Shown: positions 1 to 6,366 of the stretch, one piece after another
Position numbering within the stretch: position 1 is the first letter of the stretch
How the letters are laid out: each line of letters begins with the position of its first letter
The notes under the pieces: model-generated
Database searches by the model: none
The model's input: the letters and a program-made list of their open reading frames with translations, nothing else
Told to the model about the DNA's origin: nothing
DNA from: Candidatus Omnitrophota bacterium
GTDB lineage: Bacteria; Omnitrophota; Koll11; Gygaellales; Profunditerraquicolaceae
Assembly (NCBI GenBank): GCA_028719045.1
Contig: JAQULD010000050.1
Location: 1-11,176 of the forward strand
DNA: 11,176 bases
Reading direction: 5' to 3'
Translations under genes and position numbers: made by a program

Positions 1-438
1 GTGGGAAGAAATGACGTGGGCCGGGTCTCCAGCCTCGGAGAAGTAAAGGTAAGCGAATTTATGTCGGTGGAAAAATATTCCCACGTGATGCATATCGTAA
101 GCGACGTTACGGGTAAACTTGATAAAAAACACGATATTTACGACGTATTAAGAGCGTGTTTTCCCGCCGGTACGGTTTCCGGAAGCCCAAAGATAAGGGC
201 CATGGAGATAATAGACGAATTGGAAAATTTGAGGCGCGGCCCTTACGCGGGGGCTGTCGGGTATTTCAGTTTTTCGCATAATATGGACACCTGTATTACT
301 ATAAGGACCATCGTGGTTAAGGGCGATACCGCGTATGTTCAGGCGGGCGCGGGCATTGTGGCGGATTCAGTAGCCAAGAAAGAACACACAGAGTCAGTGA
401 ACAAAGCGAAGGCCTTGTTCGAAGCAATCGTTAAGTAG
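1..438 (+). CDS. trpE: Anthranilate synthase component I, C-terminal fragment (5' end outside window)
   Basis: This is the C-terminal ~145 residues of the chorismate-binding domain of TrpE, which makes anthranilate from chorismate and ammonia or glutamine in the first committed step of tryptophan synthesis. Visible family motifs are GRNDVGRV (2-9), [16 protein letters not shown] (19-34), [21 protein letters not shown] (55-75), GPYAGAVGY (80-88), [10 protein letters not shown] (94-103) and [11 protein letters not shown] (113-123). These line the chorismate/Mg2+ pocket in this family. The family is about 450-520 residues long, so roughly two thirds lies upstream of base 1. The first codon GTG is not a start: it is the residue before the conserved GRND motif. 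No trpG or trpD follows; the next gene is rpsP. PabB and isochorismate synthase are relatives, but [10 protein letters not shown] and the GPYAGAVGY context fit TrpE best. Confidence 0.93.
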   Translation: MGRNDVGRVSSLGEVKVSEFMSVEKYSHVMHIVSDVTGKLDKKHDIYDVLRACFPAGTVSGSPKIRAMEIIDELENLRRGPYAGAVGYFSFSHNMDTCITIRTIVVKGDTAYVQAGAGIVADSVAKKEHTESVNKAKALFEAIVK

Positions 439-439
439 T

Positions 440-474
440 CTATAGTCAATGGCCTATAGCCTATAATGTATAAT
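440..474. repeat. Degenerate 7-bp tandem repeat between trpE and rpsP
   Basis: Five successive heptamers start at 440, 447, 454, 461 and 468: CTATAGT, CAATGGC, CTATAGC, CTATAAT, GTATAAT. Three of the five begin CTATA, and the fourth and fifth differ by one base. The array starts 2 bp after the trpE stop codon and ends before the rpsP ribosome binding site. The 7-bp periodicity is read directly; its origin and any function are unknown. Confidence 0.6.
462..474 (+). promoter_or_regulatory. Possible -10 boxes for the rpsP-yajC-secDF operon
   Basis: Two perfect TATAAT hexamers lie at 462-467 and 469-474, 27-39 bases before the rpsP start. No recognisable -35 element sits 16-18 bp upstream of either (TCTATA at 439-444 and TCAATG at 446-451). 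The boxes are also units of the heptamer repeat, so they may arise by chance. A promoter here would let rpsP-yajC-secDF be transcribed independently of trpE. Confidence 0.35.
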
Positions 475-500
475 CGTAATCAATAAGGAGGAACAAAAAA

Positions 501-737
501 ATGGCAACAGTTATCAGACTAAGAAGAATAGGAAAAAATCCGAAAAAAAGACCGCATTTCCGCGTAACGGTGTTTGACGGAAAACGCGGCCGCGACAGCA
601 GGTTTATCGAAGAGCTTGGTTTCTATAATCCTGTTACGGGCGAGGCTAAGATCAAAAAAGAACGTTACGAGTATTGGGTAAGCAAAGGCGCCCAGCCTTC
701 GGCAACAGTAAAAAGCCTGGCAGCGAAACAAAAATAA
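501..737 (+). CDS. rpsP: 30S ribosomal protein S16
   Basis: S16 is a small-subunit protein that binds 16S rRNA in the body of the 30S particle and supports assembly. The 78-residue product has the family pattern throughout: IRLRRIGKNPKKRPHFRV near the N-terminus, RDSRFIEELGFYNPVTGE in the middle, and the YWVSKGAQPSATVKSL C-terminal signature. Length is normal (E. coli 82). The start is fixed by AAGGAGG at 485-491, nine bases before the ATG. S16 usually sits in an ffh-rpsP-rimM-trmD-rplS cluster. Here it is placed between trpE and yajC, with yajC only 55 bp downstream, so it is probably cotranscribed with the export genes. Confidence 0.96.
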   Translation: MATVIRLRRIGKNPKKRPHFRVTVFDGKRGRDSRFIEELGFYNPVTGEAKIKKERYEYWVSKGAQPSATVKSLAAKQK

Positions 738-750
738 GCCGGTAACCGGC
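738..750. other. GC-rich palindrome just after the rpsP stop
   Basis: GCCGGT-A-ACCGGC is a perfect dyad immediately after the TAA stop of rpsP. It can form a 5-bp stem with a 3-base loop. The T-rich stretch that follows (762-766) is 11 bases away and short, so this is not a convincing intrinsic terminator. A role in mRNA 3'-end protection or in tuning rpsP versus yajC is possible but only inferred. Confidence 0.4.
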
Positions 751-792
751 CCGCGTAAACAATTTTTAAAGTATTTTATTTAAGGAGGCAAT

Positions 793-1086
793 ATGCCGCA
801 AGCACAGACAATCAGTCCATTGATTAATTTCGTGCCTTTGATCTTTATCTTCATTATTTTTTATTTTTTGATCATCCGGCCTCAGAAAAGCCAGGAGAAA
901 GAGCGCCAGAAGATGCTCAGCAACCTGAATAAGAACGATGAGGTGGTCACTACCGGAGGGATACACGGGACTGTGGTGAATGTAAAGGAAAAAACCGTTA
1001 TTTTAAGGGTGGACGAGAACGTTAAGCTCGAAGTCGAAAAAAGTTGCGTTTCCTTTGTGAAAAGGGCGCAAAGCACCCACGACTAA
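793..1086 (+). CDS. yajC: Sec translocon accessory protein YajC
   Basis: YajC is a small inner-membrane protein that associates with SecD-SecF and the SecYEG translocon. The 97-residue product has one hydrophobic segment (about residues 10-28), then the family hallmark RPQ (29-31) and a basic/polar cytoplasmic tail. The tail carries NDEVVTTGGIHGTVVNV (48-64) and a beta-rich end (VILRVDENVKLEVEKS). Length is typical (E. coli 110). AAGGAGG at 782-788, four bases from the ATG, supports the start. It lies 20 bp upstream of secDF, the classic yajC-secD-secF order, so cotranscription is very likely. Confidence 0.95.
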   Translation: MPQAQTISPLINFVPLIFIFIIFYFLIIRPQKSQEKERQKMLSNLNKNDEVVTTGGIHGTVVNVKEKTVILRVDENVKLEVEKSCVSFVKRAQSTHD

Positions 1087-1106
1087 CAACAAAAAGGGGA
1101 TACGTC

Positions 1107-3308
1107 ATGGAACGAAAGCTCGCTTATAAAATAATTTTGATTCTGGCTATTTTAGGGCTCTGTATTTATTTCGCGTTTCCGCTGCAAAAAAGGATAAACC
1201 TGGGGTTAGACTTAAAGGGTGGAATGTATCTTTTGCTGAAAGTCGATACCAGCCATCTTTCGGAGAAAGCCAAAGAAGACTCCGGAGACAGGGCCGTAGA
1301 AGTCATCAGGAACAGGATCGACGCCTTCGGGGTAAGGGAGCCTTCTATCCAGAAACAGGGCATGGACGAAATAGTGGTGCAGCTCCCCGGGATTACCGAA
1401 CGGGAGCGCGCGATCGATTTAATCGGCAAGACCGCCCTGCTTGAGTTCAGATTGGTCGTAAACGATCCGGAAAAATTAAAACAGGCTATCGCGGGGACTG
1501 TGCCCGAAGGTTATGAATTGAAATTCAGCCAGGAAGATAATGAGCCTTTGCTCCTGGAAAAGAAGGCGATCTTAACCGGTGATTCCCTTACCAACGCGGA
1601 AGTGCATTTCAGCTCAAGCCAGTTTAATGAGCCTACGGTCGCCATTCAGTTCAGCGCCGAAGGGGCAAAAAAATTCGCTGAGATAACCGCGGCAAATGTG
1701 GGAAGCAGGCTGGCTATTGTTTTGGACGGGAAAGTCCAGTCCGCCCCGCGTATTAAAGAAGCGATACCTTCCGGAGAAGCGGTGATCACCGGCCGTTTCA
1801 CCGTGGAACAGGCGCAGGACCTGGCTCTTATCCTCAGGGTCGGCGCCTTGCCCGCTCCGATGCATATTGAAGAAGAGCGGACAGTAGGTCCGCTTCTTGG
1901 TCAGGATTCTATCAATAAAGGCATTAAGGCGAGCGTAGTCGGGGTGTCGCTTGTTTTAATATTCATGATCGTATATTATCTTTTGGCGGGCGTGATCGCG
2001 GATCTCGCTCTTATGCTTAACCTGGTCATAATCCTCGGCTGTTTAGGGATGCTTCCTTTAATATTCCCGGGGATCTCGGCTACTTTGACCCTGCCCGGCA
2101 TCGCCGGTATCGCTTTGTCTTTAGGCATGGCTATAGACGCCAACGTCCTGATCAATGAACGCATCAGGGAAGAACTTATTTCCGGAAAGACCCTGCGTTC
2201 AGCCATAGCCAACGGTTATCACAGGGCGTTTAGCGCTATCTTCGATTCCAACCTTACTACTTTGATCGCCGCTTTTCTTTTGTTCCAGTTCGGTACCGGG
2301 CCTATCAGAGGTTTCGCCGTGACTTTAACCATAGGTTTACTGGCCAGTATGTTTACCGCTATAGTAGTGACCAGGGCGGTATTCGAGCTCCTTTTGTCCT
2401 TAGGCTGGTTAAAGTCGCTGCCCATGCTGCATTTTATAAAAAATACCAAGATAGATTTTGTCGGTAAGGGCAAGTATTTTGTCATGCTTTCATTGATCTT
2501 GACGGTGATCGGGCTGGTTTCATTTTTCAGTAAGGGCAGCAAGTCATACGGGATAGATTTTTCGGGAGGGGAACTGCAGGAGTATATGTTTAAATCCGCC
2601 CCTTCCCCGGACAGCGTGCGTAAAAGCCTGGATGAGTTGAATCTGCGCGACGCTTCTATCCAGACATTTAAAGAGAATCCCCGCCTCGTCCTTATCAAGA
2701 CCTCCGCGGACAAAAACAAGGAGTTGACCGATAAACTAAAGAAAGATTTTCCCGGCCAGGATATCCAGGTCCTTAAGGTGGAACACGTAGGGCCCATAGC
2801 GGGTAAGCATCTTAAAACAAAAGCCATCTTTGCCACTATATGGTCTTTAATAGGGATACTGATCTATATCGCGTTTAGATTCAAGGATTTTGAGTTTGCC
2901 GTAGCCGGCGTGATCGCCCTTTTCCATGATATACTGATAGCCCTGGGCGTATTGAGCATCACTAACAGGCCGATAGATCTTTTGAGCGTCACGGCGTTTT
3001 TAACCATCGCGGGTTATTCCATAAACGACACCATCGTGGTATTTGACAGGGTCAGGGAAAACAAGCAGATCTATCGTAAGTTAAGCTTGCGTGAACTGAT
3101 CAATTTAAGCGTAAACCAGACACTCGGCAGGACCATTCTTACCACAGGCGCTACTCTCCTGACGGTATTTGCGATTTTGATGTACGGCGGTGATGTGTTA
3201 AATAACTTTGCTTTAGCCCTGTTCGTAGGGTTCTTCTGCGGCGCTTATTCCACTGTATATATAGTCTCTCCTTTAGTTCTTGCTTGGACACGCAAAGTTG
3301 CAAAATAA
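1107..3308 (+). CDS. secDF: Protein translocase subunit SecDF (fused SecD-SecF)
   Basis: This is a membrane RND-type protein that uses the proton gradient to pull exported proteins through SecYEG and release them in the periplasm. The 733-residue chain is a SecD half (1 to ~445) joined to a SecF half (~446-733), with about 12 membrane segments. SecD features are TM1 (8-26), LGLDLKGGMYLLL (32-44), the P1 periplasmic domain with VLDGKVQSAPRI (205-216), and GMAIDANVLINERIREEL (340-357). SecF features are YGIDFSGGELQEYMF (481-495), VEHVGPIAGKHLK (558-570) and SINDTIVVFDRVREN (638-652). Asp344, Asp641 and Arg675 align, with a constant offset of 4, with the Asp340, Asp637 and Arg671 reported as important for proton transport in Thermus SecDF. 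The start is set at 1107 by AAGGGGA (1094-1100). The upstream in-frame ATG at 1044 lies inside yajC and would add 21 residues with no membrane-protein character. Confidence 0.97.
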   Translation: MERKLAYKIILILAILGLCIYFAFPLQKRINLGLDLKGGMYLLLKVDTSHLSEKAKEDSGDRAVEVIRNRIDAFGVREPSIQKQGMDEIVVQLPGITERERAIDLIGKTALLEFRLVVNDPEKLKQAIAGTVPEGYELKFSQEDNEPLLLEKKAILTGDSLTNAEVHFSSSQFNEPTVAIQFSAEGAKKFAEITAANVGSRLAIVLDGKVQSAPRIKEAIPSGEAVITGRFTVEQAQDLALILRVGALPAPMHIEEERTVGPLLGQDSINKGIKASVVGVSLVLIFMIVYYLLAGVIADLALMLNLVIILGCLGMLPLIFPGISATLTLPGIAGIALSLGMAIDANVLINERIREELISGKTLRSAIANGYHRAFSAIFDSNLTTLIAAFLLFQFGTGPIRGFAVTLTIGLLASMFTAIVVTRAVFELLLSLGWLKSLPMLHFIKNTKIDFVGKGKYFVMLSLILTVIGLVSFFSKGSKSYGIDFSGGELQEYMFKSAPSPDSVRKSLDELNLRDASIQTFKENPRLVLIKTSADKNKELTDKLKKDFPGQDIQVLKVEHVGPIAGKHLKTKAIFATIWSLIGILIYIAFRFKDFEFAVAGVIALFHDILIALGVLSITNRPIDLLSVTAFLTIAGYSINDTIVVFDRVRENKQIYRKLSLRELINLSVNQTLGRTILTTGATLLTVFAILMYGGDVLNNFALALFVGFFCGAYSTVYIVSPLVLAWTRKVAK

Positions 3309-3344
3309 AATATAAATTTTGTGCGGGACGTAAGGGTATAGAAG

Positions 3345-3398
3345 GATAGAAGGGGCCGGCGGGTGTAAACCCGCTTGTCCCTTGCTATCTCTTTTTTT
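3345..3398 (+). terminator. Long imperfect hairpin with T-run after secDF
   Basis: Three stacked stems share one axis. GATAG (3345-3349) pairs with CTATC (3385-3389), AAGGG (3350-3354) with CCCTT (3379-3383), and GCGGGT (3359-3364) with ACCCGC (3369-3374) around a GTAA loop. A small internal loop (GCCG/TTGT) and one bulged G (3384) interrupt them. TCTTTTTTT (3390-3398) follows directly. This is the form of a Rho-independent terminator and closes the rpsP-yajC-secDF unit 37 bp after the secDF stop. It is only 12 bp upstream of the likely mfd start, so it may also act as an attenuator for mfd. Two TAGAAGG copies (3339-3345, 3347-3353) precede and overlap its left arm. Confidence 0.75.
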
Positions 3399-3410
3399 AC
3401 TTTAAAAGCG

Positions 3411-5324
3411 ATGTTTAAATCCCTAAAACTATATACAGGAGAATCCATAGAGCTCGAAAATATCTCGAAGTCACTTGTTGATTTCGGATACAATCGCCGG
3501 GAAACTGTTTCCGAAGAAGCCGATTTTTCCATCCGCGGCGGGATCATCGATATATTCCCGCTTACTTTCGAACTTCCGGTCAGGATCGAACTTGACGGGG
3601 ATAAGATCGCTTCAATCCGGACATTCAACCTGCGCGAAGGGAACCCCCTTTGGGAACATAAGATCGTCATTATTCTGCCTGTAAGAAAAACGCACACCAC
3701 TAAAACCCTGGCTTTTAGCGATGAGTTCCCCTTGGATAATTTTGTGGACTTGAATATCGGCGATTATGTGGTCCACAACCAGCATGGCATCGGCAGGTTC
3801 CTGGGTTTTCAGAAAATAAAGCTCCAGAATAAATTTAAAGAACACCAGGTCATTGAATACGAAGGCCACGAAAAGTTGTATGTACCCGTTGACCAGATGC
3901 ACCTGGTGCAGAAGTATATTTCTTTCCAGATAAGAAAGCCCAAACTTTACAAGCTGGGAAGCAAGGAATGGGTCAGGACAAAAGAGAGGGCCAAGAAAGG
4001 TATACAGAAGCTGGCCTGGGAACTTTTATCCCTTCAGGCAATGCGTATGTCGCTGTCGGGTTTTCCTTATTCTCCGGATACCCAGTGGCAGAATGATTTT
4101 GAAGCGACTTTTATTTACAAGGAAACTCCCGACCAGCTGAAAGCCACCCTGGAAGTCAAGCGCGATATGGAATCCCCGAAGCCCATGGACAGGCTCCTCT
4201 GCGGCGATGTCGGTTATGGGAAGACCGAGGTTGCCATGCGGGCGGCGTTCAAGGCGGTCATGGACAACAAACAGGTGGCGTACCTGGTCCCCACGACAAT
4301 TTTAGCGGAACAGCATTTCCAGAATTTTTCAGCGCGCCTGAAGGATTTTCCCGTTAATGTCGCCATGCTTTGCCGCTTTAAGACCAAAGGAGAACAGAAA
4401 AATATCGTTGACGCCGTTTCTAAAGGCAAAGTGGACATTGTGATCGGGACTAACAGGTTATTATCGGAGGATATAAAATTCAAGGACCTGGGGCTGGTTA
4501 TTATAGATGAAGAACAGCGTTTCGGCGTCAAGGCGAAAGAAAAATTGAAATCTTTCAGGCTGACTACCGATGTCCTTACCCTGACCGCCACCCCTATCCC
4601 GCGGACCCTGTATATGGGGCTTATGGGCGCGAAAGACCTTTCCGCCATAAATACGCCGCCTGAAAATAGGTTGCCTATAAAGACTATTGTGGTAGAATAT
4701 GATGAGGATATTATCCGCCAGGCGATATTGCGCGAAATACGCAGGAAAGGGCAGGTTTATTTTCTGCATAACCGCATCCAGGATATCGAGAAATTAAAAG
4801 AAAAACTCCTGCGCATATTGCCGGATAATATCAGGATTTCCGTAGCGCACGGGCAGATGCACCCGAAGTTCCTGGAAAAAGTAATGCTGGATTTCCTGAA
4901 CGGCAAGATTGACGTGCTCCTGTGCACCATGATCATAGAATCCGGCATCGACATCCCGAACGTCAATACCATCATTGTCGATAACGCCCATACTTTTGGT
5001 TTGTCTGACTTGCACCAGTTGCGCGGCAGGGTAGGAAGGTTTAACCGCTCTGCCTACGGTTATTTTCTGATACCTAAAAGCGAAATCCTGTCCGGAGACG
5101 CCAGGAAAAGGCTTGACGCGATCCAGGAATACTCACAGCTTGGCTCGGGATTTCACATCGCCATGGAAGACCTGGAGATCAGGGGCGCGGGAAACCTTCT
5201 TGGCATAGAACAGCATGGTTTTATAAATGCTGTCGGATTTGACCTTTATTGCAGGTTGCTTAGGGAAGCGGTAGGCGGTTTTCAGAAAGGAATTACAAAT
5301 GATAAAATTCAAAGCGCAAAATAA
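3411..5324 (+). CDS. mfd: Minimal transcription-repair coupling factor Mfd (lacks D1a, D1b, D3 and D7)
   Basis: Mfd is an ATP-driven DNA translocase that removes stalled RNA polymerase and recruits UvrA. This product is 637 residues against about 1150 for the family. Present: a UvrB-like D2 module (~5-90; SIRGGIIDIFP at 40-50, LPVRIE at 55-60), the RNAP-interaction domain (~112-175; GDYVVHNQHGIGRFLG at 117-132), the relay region (KLGSKEW onward), and the full translocase. The translocase has Walker A GDVGYGKT (265-272), DEEQRFG (366-372), LTATPIPRTL (391-400), HQLRGRVGR (535-543) and the TRG-type end LEIRGAGNLLGIEQHG. Missing: D1a, about 245 residues (D1b and D3) after residue ~91, and D7 after ~625. 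The start is uncertain. ATG 3411 lacks a clear ribosome binding site, and the longer TTG start (3375) lies inside the terminator hairpin. The catalytic motifs are intact, so it is not an obvious pseudogene. The last 26 bp overlap the next gene. Confidence 0.9.
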   Translation: MFKSLKLYTGESIELENISKSLVDFGYNRRETVSEEADFSIRGGIIDIFPLTFELPVRIELDGDKIASIRTFNLREGNPLWEHKIVIILPVRKTHTTKTLAFSDEFPLDNFVDLNIGDYVVHNQHGIGRFLGFQKIKLQNKFKEHQVIEYEGHEKLYVPVDQMHLVQKYISFQIRKPKLYKLGSKEWVRTKERAKKGIQKLAWELLSLQAMRMSLSGFPYSPDTQWQNDFEATFIYKETPDQLKATLEVKRDMESPKPMDRLLCGDVGYGKTEVAMRAAFKAVMDNKQVAYLVPTTILAEQHFQNFSARLKDFPVNVAMLCRFKTKGEQKNIVDAVSKGKVDIVIGTNRLLSEDIKFKDLGLVIIDEEQRFGVKAKEKLKSFRLTTDVLTLTATPIPRTLYMGLMGAKDLSAINTPPENRLPIKTIVVEYDEDIIRQAILREIRRKGQVYFLHNRIQDIEKLKEKLLRILPDNIRISVAHGQMHPKFLEKVMLDFLNGKIDVLLCTMIIESGIDIPNVNTIIVDNAHTFGLSDLHQLRGRVGRFNRSAYGYFLIPKSEILSGDARKRLDAIQEYSQLGSGFHIAMEDLEIRGAGNLLGIEQHGFINAVGFDLYCRLLREAVGGFQKGITNDKIQSAK

Positions 5325-6270
5325 TCCCGGATACCAAAATTTGAGTCCTAAAGCGAGAATCGCGCCGTTTTTTTTCTGCGCTTTCTTGCTGTTTTCGATC
5401 TTTAGCCTTTGTGCTTGTAATCTTTCTTTCGCACAAGACAAGATCATCGCCGTAGTAAATAACGACATCATCACCCAGAAGGACCTGGATGATTTTATTA
5501 ATTTTACCAGGGTGCAGCTTGCCAGGCAATACGATGAGCAGAAAGTGGAAAAAGAGATCCAGAACATTAAAAAAGACCTGCTGGACAGGCTTATAGAAGA
5601 CCGCCTTATCATGCAGGAGGCGAAGAAAAGCGAAGTGAAGGTCGATGAGAGCAGGGTAAAAGAGAAGATCGAAGAGATCAGAAAAAAATACGGCTCTGAC
5701 GCGGAATTGAACAATTCGCTAAAACGCCAGGGGCTAGTGCTTGCGGACCTGGAAAATAAGATCAGGGAGCAATTGCTCATGTATTCGATCGTTGATTCCA
5801 AGGTGCGCAGTAAAGTGGCGGTCAATCCCGGAGAGATAACCGATTTTTATTATAAGAATGCGGATGAGTTCAAGGTCTCGGAGGAAAGGGAGTTCGATTC
5901 CATAAATCTGGATGACGAGAATCTGGCAAAAGAGGTGTGCAATAAATTGAGGGCGGGGGAAAACCTTATGGACCTGTCGATAAAATACACCTTAAAGATA
6001 AATAAACTCAGCGCCCGCAAAGGCGGGGAGTTAAGAAAAGACATAGAAGATGCGGTATTCGGCTTAAAGATCAACGAAGTTTCCGATCCCGTCAAGAGCC
6101 AGGACAGTTTTTATGTTTTCAGGCTGACAAATATAATCCCTCCAAGGCAGGAAAGCTTTTCTGAAGCCAAAGACAATATTTATAAGTATATACTGGACAA
6201 GAAAATGCAGGAAGGGCTGGTGGATTGGCTTGTCCAGCTTAAGAAAAAATCTTATATCAAGATAATGTAA
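5299..6270 (+). CDS. SurA/PpiC-type periplasmic chaperone with degenerate parvulin domain
   Basis: This is likely a periplasmic folding factor for exported or outer-membrane proteins. After a long polar N-terminus comes a hydrophobic segment (23-40, rich in Phe/Leu/Cys) ending near SFAQ (43-46), which fits a signal peptide. Then follows the SurA N-terminal pattern DKIIAVVNNDIITQKDLDDF (47-66), a helical chaperone region with QNIKKDLLDRLIEDRLIMQEA (88-108), and a C-terminal parvulin-like domain (~190-278; RKGGELR and FGLKINEVSDPV). The two histidines expected in an active parvulin are absent: the start reads EREFDSINL and the end SFYVFRLTNI. It probably acts as a chaperone without isomerase activity (inference). 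The 323 residues are shorter than E. coli SurA (428), with one parvulin-like domain instead of two. AAAGGA precedes ATG 5299 by seven bases. The order with pdxA and rsmA matches E. coli surA-pdxA-rsmA. Confidence 0.85.
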   Translation: MIKFKAQNNPGYQNLSPKARIAPFFFCAFLLFSIFSLCACNLSFAQDKIIAVVNNDIITQKDLDDFINFTRVQLARQYDEQKVEKEIQNIKKDLLDRLIEDRLIMQEAKKSEVKVDESRVKEKIEEIRKKYGSDAELNNSLKRQGLVLADLENKIREQLLMYSIVDSKVRSKVAVNPGEITDFYYKNADEFKVSEEREFDSINLDDENLAKEVCNKLRAGENLMDLSIKYTLKINKLSARKGGELRKDIEDAVFGLKINEVSDPVKSQDSFYVFRLTNIIPPRQESFSEAKDNIYKYILDKKMQEGLVDWLVQLKKKSYIKIM

Positions 6271-6298
6271 ACAAGAAATAAGCCGGCGCAAAATTTGG

Positions 6299-6350
6299 AA
6301 GCGCAAAGCGCAAAACTAAAAAACCACTTTGCACTTTGCGCTTTGCGTTT
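6299..6350. repeat. Inverted repeat (AAAGCGCAAA family) between the SurA-like gene and pdxA
   Basis: The 13-base arm 6302-6314 (CGCAAAGCGCAAA) is perfectly complementary to 6335-6347 (TTTGCGCTTTGCG), and pairing extends a few bases outward. The 20-base A-rich loop lies between them. Inside each arm the motif recurs in shorter form (GCGCAAA). The intergenic gap is 96 bp and this element fills its middle. Only GTTTT follows on the + strand, so intrinsic termination would be weak. It could be a small palindromic dispersed repeat. An 11-base copy of its core (AAAGCGCAAAA) also occurs at 5311-5321. Confidence 0.7.
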
Positions 6351-6366
6351 TAAGCTGTCTTGAAAA

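Noticed and set aside
1..3. GTG as the start codon of a 145-residue protein
   Set aside because: It is the residue immediately before the conserved GRND motif of TrpE; the window simply cuts the gene.
738..750. Intrinsic terminator after rpsP
   Set aside because: The dyad is short and no T-run follows within a few bases; yajC is so close that cotranscription is more likely.
1044..1106. Upstream ATG start for SecDF
   Set aside because: The 21 extra residues overlap yajC and lack homology; the ribosome site AAGGGGA points to 1107.
2219..2836. Minus-strand open frame (205 codons) opposite secDF
   Set aside because: Low-complexity Ser/Leu/Lys composition and full overlap with conserved SecDF residues.
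3375..3410. TTG start for mfd giving 649 residues
   Set aside because: It lies inside the terminator hairpin and adds residues encoded by the T-run; ATG 3411 is better, though still unsupported by a ribosome site.
5133..5825. Minus-strand open frame (230 codons) across the mfd-surA junction
   Set aside because: It covers the junction where mfd is truncated, so I considered a real antisense gene, but the product is Ser/Phe/Leu-rich with no motif and no ribosome site. It is an antisense shadow.
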